58,750 nt of DNA. Origin: JBCCFK01 sp965262315. GTDB lineage: Bacteria; Actinomycetota; Acidimicrobiia; Acidimicrobiales; UBA8592. Shown here piece by piece: positions 1 through 9,057 of this stretch. The notes below the pieces were generated by a model. That model was not told the DNA's origin, searched no databases, and saw nothing but the letters and a program-made list of their open reading frames with translations. A program made the position numbers and the translations under genes. How positions within the stretch are numbered: position 1 is the stretch's first letter; every line of letters begins with the position of its first letter. The stretch covers positions 1 through 58,750 of the forward strand of contig CBDHFJ010000136.1 in NCBI GenBank assembly GCA_965262315.1, given 5' to 3'.

Positions 1-588
1 TACTTCCTGGAACTGCTCGACCGCGACGCCATCTGGGTGGTCGGCGTCATCACCGCGCTCATGTCGCTGTCGACCATCGTGGGCAATCAGCTCGTCGAGG
101 TGCTGAGCCGGCGGTGCCGGCGCCGCAGCACGCTCCTGCTCTGGGGCGCGGCGGTCAGCAGTGGGGCGTCGGTGGCCATGGGGGTGACCGACTCGTTCTG
201 GGTGGCGGTGCCGTGCTTCCTGCTCGTGACCGGCTCGATGGGTGTGATGATGCCGGTGCGGCAGGCGTACATGCACAACGAGATCCCGAGCGACCACCGA
301 GCCACGGTGATCAGCTTCGACGCGATGGTGAGCTCGGTCGGTGGCGTCGGCGGTCAGCTCTCGCTCGGTCGGCTCGCCGATGCCCGCTCACTCAGCGCCG
401 GCTACGTGGTGGGCGGTGCGTTCACCGCGCTGGCGCTTCCGGCGCTGTTCCGCATGCGTGGCATCGGGGGCGAGTCGGATCTCATCCGCGGCACGGCGGT
501 GGTCGAGGGCTCCTGTGCCGCCTACGGATTGCCTCGCGACACCCAACACGAGGCGCAGCCGGTGCCGGTGGAGTCCGCTCGCGACTGA
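1..588 (+). CDS. MFS transporter, C-terminal part (5' truncated)
   Basis: The reading frame is open from base 1, so the gene starts left of the window; 195 residues remain. They hold at least four hydrophobic segments (around residues 15-31, 42-60, 64-82 and 135-152). The loop between the third and fourth contains RQAYMHNEIPSDHRATVISF, a pattern typical of the cytoplasmic loops of major facilitator superfamily drug/solute exporters. The last 45 residues are a hydrophilic tail. The substrate cannot be told from this fragment. The next gene starts about 220 bases downstream, so an operon is not implied. The family call is fairly secure; the role as an exporter is inference. Confidence 0.8.
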   Translation, partial: YFLELLDRDAIWVVGVITALMSLSTIVGNQLVEVLSRRCRRRSTLLLWGAAVSSGASVAMGVTDSFWVAVPCFLLVTGSMGVMMPVRQAYMHNEIPSDHRATVISFDAMVSSVGGVGGQLSLGRLADARSLSAGYVVGGAFTALALPALFRMRGIGGESDLIRGTAVVEGSCAAYGLPRDTQHEAQPVPVESARD

Positions 589-807
589 TCGACGATGCGG
601 TCCTGGCCTGGGCGCAACCGCTGGTGTTCGCGTTCGATGATCCGCAACGTGTCCGGCGATCTGCCCGACCCGGCCGGCGTCCTCGGCGGCGCTCACGGCT
701 CGCCCCGCGAGCTGTTCTCCGCGGAGACGTTGGTGGCCGCACGGCCCGGTACCGATCGGGGCGCGAACATCTCGCGATGGGGAGCGATTGGGCTACCGTC
801 GCCGCCC

Positions 808-1311
808 ATGAGCGACGACACGCCGGCAATCGACGCAGCCGAGTTCCGCAACGTTCTCGGCCACTACCCGACCGGGGTCACGGTGGTGACCGCCGCCGAC
901 GACGGCCCGTGTGGCATGGTCATCGGCTCGTTCGGCTCGGTGTCGCTCGACCCGCCGCTGGTGCAGTTCATGCCGGCGAAGACGTCGGGTACGTGGGCCC
1001 GGATCGAGAAGTCGGGCAAGTACTGCGTCAACGTCCTGGGCGCAGACCAACTCGGCCTGTGCAACAGCTTCTTCGACAAGTCCAGAGACCCCTTCGACGG
1101 CTTCGCCTGGCATCCCGGCGTCACCGGCTCCCCCGTGATCGAGGGCAGCCTGTGCCACATCGACTGCGAGATCCACGAAGCGGTCGACGCCGGTGACCAT
1201 TACATCGTGATCGGGCGCGTCGTCGACTTGGCGCCGGGGACGAACACCGGAGGACCGCTGCTGTTCTTCAAGGGCGGCTATGGCGACTTCGCCGAACTGG
1301 GAGGGGAATGA
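808..1311 (+). CDS. Flavin reductase (HpaC-like FMN-binding split barrel)
   Basis: 167 residues, the usual size for the flavin reductase domain family that supplies reduced FMN or FAD to two-component monooxygenases. Visible family hallmarks are FRNVLGHYPTGVTVVTA near the N-terminus, a GSFGSVSLDPPLVQF segment and the C-terminal GPLLFFKGGYG. The frame is open upstream to 595, but the ATG at 808 begins exactly where homology begins. The stop overlaps the start of the next gene (ATGA at 1308), so the two are translationally coupled. No oxygenase partner is adjacent; P450 and Rieske genes lie 15 kb away but do not normally use this type of reductase. The partner is unknown. Confidence 0.9.
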   Translation: MSDDTPAIDAAEFRNVLGHYPTGVTVVTAADDGPCGMVIGSFGSVSLDPPLVQFMPAKTSGTWARIEKSGKYCVNVLGADQLGLCNSFFDKSRDPFDGFAWHPGVTGSPVIEGSLCHIDCEIHEAVDAGDHYIVIGRVVDLAPGTNTGGPLLFFKGGYGDFAELGGE

Positions 1312-1829
1312 TGCCGATCTACGCGCTGGGTGACCTCGAGCCCGAGATCCACGAGACCGCCTACGTCCATCCCGATGCGGTGATCATCGGAGCCGTCACG
1401 CTGGGGCCCAAGGCATCGGTCTGGGCCAACGCCGTGCTCCGCGCCGACGACGGCCGCATCGTGATCGGTGAGGGCTCCAACGTGCAGGACGGGGCCGTGC
1501 TCCACTGCACGCCGTTCCACGACACGATCGTCGGCAACTACTGCACCGTCGGCCACATCGCCCACCTCGAAGGCTGCACGATCAAGGATCGAGCCCTGGT
1601 GGGCACCGCATCTGTCGTTCTCCATGAGGCCATCGTCGGCGAAGGCGCACTCGTCGGGGCCAATGCCGTGGTCGTGGGCGGGACCGAGGTGCCGCCCAAG
1701 GCGATGGCGCTCGGCGTGCCCGCGAAGATCCGCGAGGACGCGTCGAACACCGACGAGATCGATCACGGCGTGCAGTCCTACATCGACCGGGCCGAGCGCT
1801 TCCGGCGGGAGCTGCGTCGCATCGACTGA
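1308..1829 (+). CDS. Gamma carbonic anhydrase-like hexapeptide-repeat protein
   Basis: 173 residues forming a left-handed beta-helix: repeated hexapeptides with I/V/L every sixth position run from about residue 12 to 150. The family-specific segment RADDGRIVIGEGSNVQDGAV is present. The histidines expected to bind zinc can be seen in VLHC, VGHIAHLEGC and the following repeat. Family members (YrdA/PaaY/CaiE type) act as carbonic anhydrases or as acyl-CoA-related thioesterase or metal-binding trimers; the substrate is not resolved here. The start overlaps the flavin reductase stop; a second ATG three bases downstream is equally possible. It converges on the GGDEF-EAL gene with only 54 bases between. 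Confidence 0.88.
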   Translation: MMPIYALGDLEPEIHETAYVHPDAVIIGAVTLGPKASVWANAVLRADDGRIVIGEGSNVQDGAVLHCTPFHDTIVGNYCTVGHIAHLEGCTIKDRALVGTASVVLHEAIVGEGALVGANAVVVGGTEVPPKAMALGVPAKIREDASNTDEIDHGVQSYIDRAERFRRELRRID

Positions 1830-1883
1830 CCGGCTGCCCGGTCGGCACATCTCGTCGCCTCCGCCGGCCCGACGTCGCTCTGG

Positions 1884-4658
1884 TCAGTCGGCTCGGGCGA
1901 GGGTGCTTCGCAGGTTGAGGAGCAGTTCCGCCTTGGCGGCGGGGAGCGCGGCCGAGAAGACGTGCCCCTGCGCCACGTGCACGCCGAGCTCGCGCAGGAT
2001 CGGGATGGCGGCAGCGTCCTCCACACACTCGGCCCCGACCTCCAGGCCCAGGGGGCGGGCGAGGCCGACGATGGCAGCCACCAGCTGCTGGCTCGCCTCG
2101 TCGCTGCCCAGGCCGCCGGTCAGGGTGCCGTCGATCTTCAGGATGTCGACCGCGAACCGGCCGAGACGAGGCAATTGCGTGGCGCCGGTGCCCACGTCGT
2201 CGATGGCGATGAGGACGTCTCGGGAACGAATGTCGGCGATCCGTCCGATGATGTCGTCGCCGTTGGCCATCACGTAGGGCTCGGTCACCTCGATGCAGAT
2301 CTTGGCGGCGGGGAGCCCGCTCAGGGCGGTGGCTTCGTCCAGAGCGCTGGCGAGCCGCCCGCTGGCAAGGGTGGCGCCGTCGATGTTCACGTGGACCCGT
2401 GGGCTGGAGGGGCCGAGACGTTCCTGCCACCCGGCAGCGTCGGCGGTCGCTCGGCGCAGCACCAGGGCGTCGAGGTCGGCGGCCATGCCGGTCTGCACGG
2501 CCAGCGGAAGGAACTCGCTCGGGCCGAGGAGGCCGTTGGTGGGGTGGAGCCAGCGGACGAGCGCCTCCACGCCGACGACGCGGCCACTGCGGAGATCCAC
2601 GATGGGCTGGTAGTGCACGTCGAGTGCACCGTCCTCGATGGCCTGGGCCAGCTGGTCCGTCTGTTCCGCTCGCCGCTTGGCGCGGTCCCGGCGGACGTCG
2701 TCGAAGAGCTCCGTTCGGCCGCGGCCGGCATTCTTGGCCCGGTACATCGCCGCGTCCGCTCGCTGCAGGAGGCTTGCCGGTTCGCGCGAGGTGCCGCCGT
2801 TGGAGATGGCGATCCCGATGCTGGCCCCGACGCGGATCTCGGCGTCGGGAGCGAACGGCATCGGTGTCTGCTCGATGGCGTCCCGGATGCGGTCCGCGAT
2901 GGTCAGCGCGTCGTTCTCGCCGTCGATGTCCTCGCACAGCACCACGAACTCGTCGCCTCCGAGCCGGGCCACCGTGTCGGACGGGCGAAGCACCCCGGAC
3001 ATCCGCTGGGCGAGCGCTTGGAGCAGCTCGTCGCCGGCGTCGTGGCCGTAGGTGTCGTTGACGATCTTGAACCGGTCGAGGTCCACGAACAACAGGCCCA
3101 CGGGTCGACGGTCTCGGGCGGAACGTGCGAGAGCGAGTTCGATGTGGTCGATCAGGAGGCTGCGGTTCGGAAGACCGGTCAGGGCATCGTGAGTGGCTTT
3201 GTATGCCAGCTCGTCCATGGCCTGTTGCTCGTCGGACACGTCCCGACCCAGCACCGACGCGCGCTGTGGTTCGCCGTCGGCTCCCACCTCGGCCGCAACG
3301 GTCTGGCGCACTCGCATCGTCGCGCCGTCGTGGCGCACCATCTCCAGGTCGCCGGTCCAGGTCTCGCCGCGGCGAAGGACCGGATAGACCTCGTCGAGGT
3401 AGAAGTCGAGGGCGCCATCGGCGTAGATCTCGGTCACGTGGCGGGGCGGCTCACCCAGCGGGCCGAACGCGGCCTGGGCTGCCGCATTCAGGTAGAGCAG
3501 TGCTCCGGAGCGGAGATCGGCGATCCCGACGAGGTCGGTGGTGGTTTCGATGACGCCGGCGAGCTGCCCCTGGCTCTCCGAGGCCGTCACGATCTCGGTG
3601 ACCTCCTCCGCGGTCACGACGTAGCCGATCAGCCCGACCTCGGGGTCCGACACCTCCCCGAGCCGCAAGCTGGCCCAGCGGGGGACCGCGTCTGGCGATC
3701 GGTCGGTCTCGGCGAGCCTGGCGACGACGGGTTCGGCGCTCGCGGTGGCGATCCTCGCTCGGCAGGTGGCGATCGCTTCGTCTCGGTCGTCCGGGTGGAG
3801 CACCGCGCCGAGGTCCAGGTGGGGCTCGGTCTCGGTCTCACCGGTGACCCGGCGCCAGCTGGGGCTGGTGTAGGTGATGGTCAGGTCGGGCGCGAGACGA
3901 GCCAGGCCGACGGGCGAGGCCTCGGCCAAGGATCGGAAGAGCGCCTCGTTGGCGGTCAGGACGCGATTGGTGAGGTGTTCCTCGGAGATGTCGTCGGCGG
4001 TGACGGTCAGATGCGAGGCCCCGTTGTCGAAGGGAGCCAACGCCATCCGGCACCAGAAGCCGACGCCGTCGGCGAGGCATCTGAGCTCGACGCGGGTGGA
4101 TGAGACGGCTCCGCGGGCGATCTCACCGACGCGTTCGCGGAGCAGGTCGCGTTCGTCCTCGTGGACCAGCTGGTACGCGTCGCCGCCCGGTGCGACCGCG
4201 CTGGCGGAGGCGAAGAGCTGGCCCCACGCCAGGTTGGTGTCGACGATCTCGCCGTCCGCGTCGATGAGCGCAGCGGCGACGCTGAGGCGCCGCAGGTGGT
4301 CCGGCATGACCGGCGGTCCGTGATCCTCGTCGTCGAGGAGCACCGCGACGGAGAAGCCGGCGAAGTCGTCGTCGTCGGTGGTGCGGGCCTCGGCGGAGAG
4401 CACGACCTCGAGCTCTTGGCCATCGGCTCGCACGAGCCGACGACGGGCGGTCACGACGGGTTTGTCGCCGTCGATGATCGCGATCAGATCCTTGCCCACG
4501 TCGTGCAGGTCGTCGGGCGCCACGATGGCCGAGAAGGGACCCTCCAGAAGGTCTTCCGCCCCGTGGCCGAGCTCGTTCGCCAGGGTCCCGTCGATCGACG
4601 TGATCCGAGTTCTGGCATCGAGCAGGATTCGGCTCGGGGCGCCGCCGTACGTGTTCAC
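1884..4658 (-). CDS. Multi-PAS diguanylate cyclase/phosphodiesterase (GGDEF-EAL)
   Basis: 924 residues with no membrane segment, so a cytosolic c-di-GMP enzyme. Four PAS-like sensor domains occupy roughly residues 1-110, 120-240, 245-365 and 370-480, followed by a GGDEF domain (about 484-650) and an EAL domain (about 670-915). The cyclase site is intact (RLGGDEFVVL, about 567), with an inhibitory RPSD I-site five residues before it. The phosphodiesterase signature is also largely complete: VEALVRW, HVNIDG, IEVTEP, IDDVGTG, KIDG and AQGHV; the usual DDFGTGYS loop is altered to DDVGTGAT. Both activities are plausible. It is a single gene with its own 278-base upstream region shared divergently with sufB. 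The PAS ligands are unknown. Confidence 0.93.
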   Translation of the reverse strand: MNTYGGAPSRILLDARTRITSIDGTLANELGHGAEDLLEGPFSAIVAPDDLHDVGKDLIAIIDGDKPVVTARRRLVRADGQELEVVLSAEARTTDDDDFAGFSVAVLLDDEDHGPPVMPDHLRRLSVAAALIDADGEIVDTNLAWGQLFASASAVAPGGDAYQLVHEDERDLLRERVGEIARGAVSSTRVELRCLADGVGFWCRMALAPFDNGASHLTVTADDISEEHLTNRVLTANEALFRSLAEASPVGLARLAPDLTITYTSPSWRRVTGETETEPHLDLGAVLHPDDRDEAIATCRARIATASAEPVVARLAETDRSPDAVPRWASLRLGEVSDPEVGLIGYVVTAEEVTEIVTASESQGQLAGVIETTTDLVGIADLRSGALLYLNAAAQAAFGPLGEPPRHVTEIYADGALDFYLDEVYPVLRRGETWTGDLEMVRHDGATMRVRQTVAAEVGADGEPQRASVLGRDVSDEQQAMDELAYKATHDALTGLPNRSLLIDHIELALARSARDRRPVGLLFVDLDRFKIVNDTYGHDAGDELLQALAQRMSGVLRPSDTVARLGGDEFVVLCEDIDGENDALTIADRIRDAIEQTPMPFAPDAEIRVGASIGIAISNGGTSREPASLLQRADAAMYRAKNAGRGRTELFDDVRRDRAKRRAEQTDQLAQAIEDGALDVHYQPIVDLRSGRVVGVEALVRWLHPTNGLLGPSEFLPLAVQTGMAADLDALVLRRATADAAGWQERLGPSSPRVHVNIDGATLASGRLASALDEATALSGLPAAKICIEVTEPYVMANGDDIIGRIADIRSRDVLIAIDDVGTGATQLPRLGRFAVDILKIDGTLTGGLGSDEASQQLVAAIVGLARPLGLEVGAECVEDAAAIPILRELGVHVAQGHVFSAALPAAKAELLLNLRSTLARAD

Positions 4659-4884
4659 GCCCGCGTGCTCCTCCTGTCCCGACGCCCTGGCTGCCCCAAT
4701 CTACCGGTGGGGTGTGGACCGGAACCAGCGCCTCGGGGGCGTCTGACCTGGGGTTCATGGTCCAATCCCACGTTCCGTGGGGAAATTCGCGCGAAGCGTG
4801 CTGTCCCGTCGTCGGGCCGGTCCGGCGCGGCGGCGACAACGCCGCCGATACCTGCCGATTCGAGGATGGATCGACCCCCGGGAG

Positions 4885-4918
4885 TTGTTACTATCGCCAT
4901 AGGAGAAATTCCGACCTC
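4885..4918 (+). promoter_or_regulatory. SUF operator/promoter element, site 1 (upstream of sufB)
   Basis: The core CTATCGCCATAG (4891-4902) followed by GAGAAATTCCG lies 34 bases before the sufB ATG. The same arrangement recurs before sufD and before the second sufC: core CTAYSGSSATAG, a short A/T segment, then YCCG. The core is a pseudopalindrome (CTAT...ATAG) within a longer imperfect inverted repeat, and the sequence around it looks like an overlapping -10 region. It resembles an Fe-S or iron-responsive operator in position, but it matches no site I can name with certainty. Confidence 0.6.
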
Positions 4919-4936
4919 GATGGAGTGAGACCCCCC

Positions 4937-6340
4937 ATGGCAGCCACCGACATCGGCCTCGACCTCAGCAAGTACAAGCTCGGCTGGAGTGACGAGGAGG
5001 ACTACGTCTTCAAGCCCAAGAAGGGCATCAACGAGGATCTCATCAACGAGATGTCGTGGATGAAGGGTGAGCCCGACTGGATGCGCAAGTTCCGCATGAA
5101 GTCGCTGGCGCACTTCGAGAAGCGCCCGATGCCCAACTGGGGTGGCGACATGTCCGAGATCTACTTCGACGACATCTTCTACTACATCAAGCCCTCCGAG
5201 GCCGTCACCGACGACTGGGACGACGTCCCCGACGCCATCAAGGACACCTACGAGAAGCTGGGCATCCCCGAGGCCGAGCGCAAGTACCTGGCCGGGGTCA
5301 CCGCGCAGTACGAGTCCGAGGTCGTGTACCACAAGAACCGGGAGGACCTCGAGGCGCAGGGTGTCATCTTCTGCGACATGGACACGGCGCTGCGCGAGCA
5401 TCCCGAGCTGGTCCGTGCCTACTTCGGCAAGATCATCCCGCCGAACGACAACAAGTTCTCCGCGCTGAACTCGGCCGTCTGGTCGGGTGGTTCGTTCATC
5501 TACGTGCCGCCGGGCGTCGAGGTCGAGATGCCGCTCCAGGCCTACTTCCGCATCAATGCGGAGAACATGGGCCAGTTCGAGCGCACGCTGATCATCGCCG
5601 ACGAGGGCTCGAAGGTGCACTACATCGAGGGCTGCTCGGCTCCCGTGTACAGCACCGACTCCCTGCACTCCGCCGTGGTCGAGATCGTGGTGAAGCCGTC
5701 GGCGCGTGTGACCTACACGACCATCCAGAACTGGTCGAACAACGTCTTCAACCTGGTGACCAAGCGGGCCCGGGTGGAGGCCGAGGGCCACATGGAGTGG
5801 ATCGACGGCAACATCGGCAGCCGCCTGACCATGAAGTACCCGGCGGTGGTGATGGTCGGCCCCAAGGCCTCCGGTGAGGTCCTGTCCGTGGCGTACGCGG
5901 GCAACGGCCAGCACCAGGACGCCGGCGCCAAGATGACCCACGCCGCGCCCGAGACCACGTCCAAGATCGTGTCGAAGTCGATCTCCAAGGACGGCGGCCG
6001 CTCCTCGTACCGAGGGCTGGTCCGGGTCGAGGACGGGGCCTACGGCTGCAAGAGCCACGTCCAGTGCGACGCTTTGATCCTCGACGAGGACTCGATCAGC
6101 GACACCTACCCCTACATGGAGGTGGGGTCTCAGGACGCCGTCATCGGTCACGAGGCCACGGTCTCCAAGGTCGCCGACGAACAGCTCTTCTACCTGATGA
6201 GCCGCGGCCTCTCCGAAGAGCAGGCGATGGGCATGATCGTCAACGGCTTCATCGAGCCCGTGACCCGCACCCTGCCGATGGAGTACGCGGTCGAGTGGAG
6301 CCGCCTCATCGAGCTCCAGATGGAAGGCTCCGTCGGCTGA
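4937..6340 (+). CDS. sufB: Fe-S cluster assembly scaffold SufB
   Basis: 467 residues, the normal SufB length. SufB is the scaffold of the SufBCD complex in the cytoplasm, where the new Fe-S cluster is built. Seen here are the N-terminal SufB core (KYKLGWSDEEDYVFKPKKG), the beta-helix entry WSGGSFIYVPPGV, and the C-terminal GCKSHVQCDALI followed by GHEATVSKV, which carries the conserved cysteine region used in cluster assembly. The ATG at 4937 is preceded by GGAGTGAG and starts where homology starts. In most Actinobacteria sufB is followed directly by sufD and sufC; here it is alone, with a terminator hairpin just after its stop, and sufD is 22 kb away. Confidence 0.97.
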   Translation: MAATDIGLDLSKYKLGWSDEEDYVFKPKKGINEDLINEMSWMKGEPDWMRKFRMKSLAHFEKRPMPNWGGDMSEIYFDDIFYYIKPSEAVTDDWDDVPDAIKDTYEKLGIPEAERKYLAGVTAQYESEVVYHKNREDLEAQGVIFCDMDTALREHPELVRAYFGKIIPPNDNKFSALNSAVWSGGSFIYVPPGVEVEMPLQAYFRINAENMGQFERTLIIADEGSKVHYIEGCSAPVYSTDSLHSAVVEIVVKPSARVTYTTIQNWSNNVFNLVTKRARVEAEGHMEWIDGNIGSRLTMKYPAVVMVGPKASGEVLSVAYAGNGQHQDAGAKMTHAAPETTSKIVSKSISKDGGRSSYRGLVRVEDGAYGCKSHVQCDALILDEDSISDTYPYMEVGSQDAVIGHEATVSKVADEQLFYLMSRGLSEEQAMGMIVNGFIEPVTRTLPMEYAVEWSRLIELQMEGSVG

Positions 6341-6346
6341 TTCCTC

Positions 6347-6374
6347 CCGCTGGGCGACGCTTGTCGCCCAGCGG
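6347..6374 (+). terminator. Hairpin terminator after sufB
   Basis: A perfect 12-bp stem (CCGCTGGGCGAC paired with GTCGCCCAGCGG) with a GCTT loop begins six bases after the sufB stop. There is no clear T-run, as is common for actinobacterial terminators. It supports sufB being transcribed alone and may also serve the convergent HAD gene. Confidence 0.7.
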
Positions 6375-6458
6375 CTGCGGTGCCAAGGCTCACCGAGTTG
6401 CTTCGCAACGTCGCCGGAGGCGCCGAGCCATCGCTCGTCCCTCGCTTCTGGCGCGACG

Positions 6459-7256
6459 TCAATCCAAGTCCGCAGCCAGTCGCAGCGCGACTGCGAGGCC
6501 GTCGGCGCTGACCGGCGGGACCTCGTAGCGGGCTGCGGCCTTGACCGCTGGCTCGGCGTTGCCCATGGCGACCCCGTGGCGCACGGCCTCCATGGCGCTG
6601 AGGTCGTTGTGGCCGTCGCCGACCATCATCACGCGCTCCACTGTCGTGCCGAGTCGTTCGGCGATGGCTGTGATCGCGGCCGCCTTCGTCGCGCCGTGGG
6701 GCGTGATCGACACGAAGGTCACGCCCTCCTGCACGGGCGAGGTGGCAGTGCTGATCTCGGCGTGGGGCTCCATCGCCTCCACGGCGGCAGGCACGACCTC
6801 GTGCGGGACGACCAGTTGCACCCGGACCACGGCGCCCGTCATGTCGGTCGGTCCGCCGACGGCGACGGGGACGCCCATCAGGGCGGCGTGGTCGGTGGCG
6901 AGCACGCCGTCGTCGCTGACCCGGTAGTCGCGGGTGGTGTAGTACTCGACGGTCCAGCCTTCGTCGGCCGCCGCCTGCCGGGCGACCTCGACCACCTGGC
7001 CGGGGACCGGCTGCTCGACGACCTCGTCGGTGCCGGTGTGGACCAGGGCCGCGCCGGCGTGGAACACGTGCCAGCCGTCGGGGTCGAGCCGGCGGGCCCA
7101 GTCGAAGGTCGGGCCGAAGGCGGCGCGCGCGGTCGTGAGTGCCAGATGCTGGCCACGGGCGACGGCGGCGTCGGCCGCGGCCCAGACCGCCGCGGTCGGT
7201 TGACCGGACGCACCGACGAGCGTGCCGTCGACATCGATGCAGATCAGGGGGAGCAC
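6459..7256 (-). CDS. HAD-superfamily (Cof-type) phosphatase
   Basis: 265 residues from a GTG at 7256. HAD motifs are visible: motif I IDVDGTLVG at the extreme N-terminus, motif II LTTAR, the lysine segment HGATKAAAITAI and motif IV VGDGHNDLSAME. The large C2-type cap between motifs II and III fits the Cof/YbiV group, which dephosphorylates sugar phosphates or FMN-like substrates. The frame stays open to an ATG at 7340, but that start would leave only 14 bases to the divergent ppa start, and homology begins at the GTG. It is transcribed away from ppa. The substrate is not predictable. Confidence 0.87.
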   Translation of the reverse strand: MLPLICIDVDGTLVGASGQPTAAVWAAADAAVARGQHLALTTARAAFGPTFDWARRLDPDGWHVFHAGAALVHTGTDEVVEQPVPGQVVEVARQAAADEGWTVEYYTTRDYRVSDDGVLATDHAALMGVPVAVGGPTDMTGAVVRVQLVVPHEVVPAAVEAMEPHAEISTATSPVQEGVTFVSITPHGATKAAAITAIAERLGTTVERVMMVGDGHNDLSAMEAVRHGVAMGNAEPAVKAAARYEVPPVSADGLAVALRLAADLD

Positions 7257-7354
7257 CGCGTCAGGGTACGACCTGCGGTCGATACTTCCGGCGAGGCGGG
7301 GTCTGCCGATGGGAACATGGAGCGAGCCGGACCGACGCAACGAGGAGCGAGGCC

Positions 7355-7849
7355 ATGGCAGTGAGTGACGAGGCCGTCGAGGTCGTGGTGGAGATCCCCA
7401 AGGGATCCCGCAACAAGTACGAGATCGACCACGAGACCGGGCACGTGTGGCTCGACCGACATCTGTTCACCGCCACCGCCTACCCGTTGGACTACGGCTA
7501 CGTGGAGCACACACTCGGTGAGGACGGCGACCCCCTCGACGCGCTGGTGCTGCTGGACGAGCCCACCTTCCCCGGTGTGCGCGTTCACGGTCGGCCGGTC
7601 GGGGTGTTCTGGATGACCGACGAGGCCGGCCCCGACGCCAAGATCCTGGTGGTGCCCGACGGCGACCCGCGCTGGGACCACGTGCAGGACATCGGCGACG
7701 TCTCCCCACACCTCAAGGCGGAGATCCTCCACTTCTTCTCGATCTACAAGGACCTCGAGCCGTCGAAGACGGCCATGGTGGAGGAGTGGCACGACCGCCA
7801 GGCCGCCTGGGACGAGATCGCGTCGGCCCGGGCCGCCTACCAGGGCTGA
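7355..7849 (+). CDS. ppa: Inorganic pyrophosphatase (family I)
   Basis: 164 residues; a soluble Mg-dependent enzyme hydrolysing pyrophosphate to phosphate, which pulls biosynthetic reactions forward. The signature DGDPLDALVLLDE is present, as are the N-terminal KGSRNKYEIDHETG and the metal-binding GDPRW/VQDIGDV region. The ATG at 7355 has a good ribosome site (GAGGAGCGAG) and begins with the family N-terminus, although the frame is open further upstream. It is a single gene facing away from the HAD phosphatase. Confidence 0.97.
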   Translation: MAVSDEAVEVVVEIPKGSRNKYEIDHETGHVWLDRHLFTATAYPLDYGYVEHTLGEDGDPLDALVLLDEPTFPGVRVHGRPVGVFWMTDEAGPDAKILVVPDGDPRWDHVQDIGDVSPHLKAEILHFFSIYKDLEPSKTAMVEEWHDRQAAWDEIASARAAYQG

Positions 7850-7985
7850 CGCACGTCGCGCCGACGCGAGGACGAACGCTGGAGCCGCTGCTCTACCTGG
7901 GGCGGCGGGCCGCGTCGCGGCCGGACTGGTGGTCGGTGAGCCCGGGGTCGCGGGGTGTGAACGCGGGGCCGGGGTGACCGTGCCA

Positions 7986-8014
7986 GTTGACGAAGTATTC
8001 GTGTGAATCTATTC
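7986..8014 (+). promoter_or_regulatory. Probable promoter and MarR autoregulatory operator
   Basis: A TTGACG -35-like hexamer (about 7987) is followed by two overlapping small palindromes, ATTC-gtgt-GAAT (7997-8008) and GAAT-ct-ATTC (8005-8014), ending 7 bases before the marR GTG. Symmetric ATTC/GAAT half-sites at the promoter of a MarR gene suggest autoregulation and control of the kynurenine genes behind it. The assignment is inferred from position and symmetry only. Confidence 0.45.
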
Positions 8015-8021
8015 TCCGCGT

Positions 8022-8498
8022 GTGGCCCGCCCGGAGCACACCGGCTTCCTGGGGGAGTACCTGCCGTACATCCTCCGCCGCGCCGACCAGACGCTGTCGG
8101 CTGGTCTCTACGCGCTGTTGAACGACCACGGCGTCGCCCGATCCGAGTGGCGAGTCCTCGCCGTGCTCGAAGAGCGCGGACCGATGACCGTCCTCGACCT
8201 GGCGGAGGCCGCGCTCAGCCCACAGCCCACGGTCACCCATGCGGTGCGACGGCTGGAGGGACGTGGCCTGGTGTCACGCGAGCCGGGTGCCACCGACCGG
8301 CGGCAACGCATCATCACCATCACCAGCCCTGGGTCGACATTGACCCGCACACTGATCGCCGAGGCCACCCGGCTCCAGGAGCAGGCCTTCGCCGCATCCG
8401 GTGAGCCGGGTGATCTGGTCGATCGCCTCCGTGAGCTGATCGCCGCAGTCGAGGCGGCGGCCGACGACAACACGTACGAGAACCCACGAGCGAGTTGA
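8022..8498 (+). CDS. MarR-family transcriptional regulator (kynurenine operon)
   Basis: 158 residues from GTG. The winged-helix core is clear: SEWRVLAVLEERGPMTVLDL, the recognition helix SPQPTVTHAVRRLEGRGLV, and the wing REPGATDRRQRI with the conserved D-R-R. It ends 7 bases before the 3-hydroxyanthranilate dioxygenase gene and so heads the kynurenine operon. MarR proteins usually repress their own operon and release it on binding an aromatic ligand; kynurenine or an anthranilate derivative would fit, but that is inference. It is not the Lrp/AsnC-type KynR known from pseudomonads. Confidence 0.92.
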   Translation: MARPEHTGFLGEYLPYILRRADQTLSAGLYALLNDHGVARSEWRVLAVLEERGPMTVLDLAEAALSPQPTVTHAVRRLEGRGLVSREPGATDRRQRIITITSPGSTLTRTLIAEATRLQEQAFAASGEPGDLVDRLRELIAAVEAAADDNTYENPRAS

Positions 8499-8505
8499 GA
8501 CGCAC

Positions 8506-9057
8506 ATGACCGACTACGACCCCGCTCCGTTGGAGCGTCGCCCCTTCAACCTGAACCGGTGGATCGACGATCACCGCGACGAGCTCACGCCACCGGTGGC
8601 CAACAAGCAGGTGTGGCGCGAGGCCGACATGATCGTGATGATCGTGGGCGGCGGCAACGTGCGGAACGACTTCCACGACGACCCCCGCGAGGAGTTCTTC
8701 CACCAGCTCAAGGGCGACATGCAACTGTGGCTGTGGGAGGAGGGGAGCGACCCGTTCCCGATGACGATCGCCGAGGGCGACGTCTACCTGCTCCCGCCGA
8801 ACCTGCGGCACTCGCCCCAGCGGCCCGATCCCGACTCCATCGGGCTCGTGGTCGAGTACCAGCGCCGCCCTGGCGAGCTCGACGGGTTCGAGTGGGCCTG
8901 TTTCGAGTGTGGCCATCGCGTCCACCGGGTCGAGGTGCAGGTGCAGGCCATCGACGAGGACCTGCCGCCCCTGTTCCAGGCGTTCGACGCCGACGAGGAG
9001 GCCCGGACGTGCCCCAACTGTGGCGCGGTCCATCCGGGGACGGGGGCACGGCTGTGA
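8506..9057 (+). CDS. nbaC: 3-hydroxyanthranilate 3,4-dioxygenase
   Basis: 183 residues, a cupin-fold non-haem Fe(II) enzyme that opens the ring of 3-hydroxyanthranilate to give aminocarboxymuconate semialdehyde. Family features are PFNLNRWIDDHRDEL, the iron-ligand cupin motif DFHDDPREEFFHQLKGDM and the second cupin strand DVYLLPPNLRHSPQRP. The C-terminal ECGHRVH and CPNCGAVHPGTG form the rubredoxin-like second iron site found in bacterial enzymes. It is the first catabolic gene after marR. The stop shares one base with the kynureninase start (TGATG at 9055). Confidence 0.95.
   Translation: MTDYDPAPLERRPFNLNRWIDDHRDELTPPVANKQVWREADMIVMIVGGGNVRNDFHDDPREEFFHQLKGDMQLWLWEEGSDPFPMTIAEGDVYLLPPNLRHSPQRPDPDSIGLVVEYQRRPGELDGFEWACFECGHRVHRVEVQVQAIDEDLPPLFQAFDADEEARTCPNCGAVHPGTGARL

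Noticed and set aside
8506..9057. Generic cupin protein
   Set aside because: The C-terminal paired CxxC/CxxH iron site and the neighbouring kynU identify 3-hydroxyanthranilate dioxygenase.
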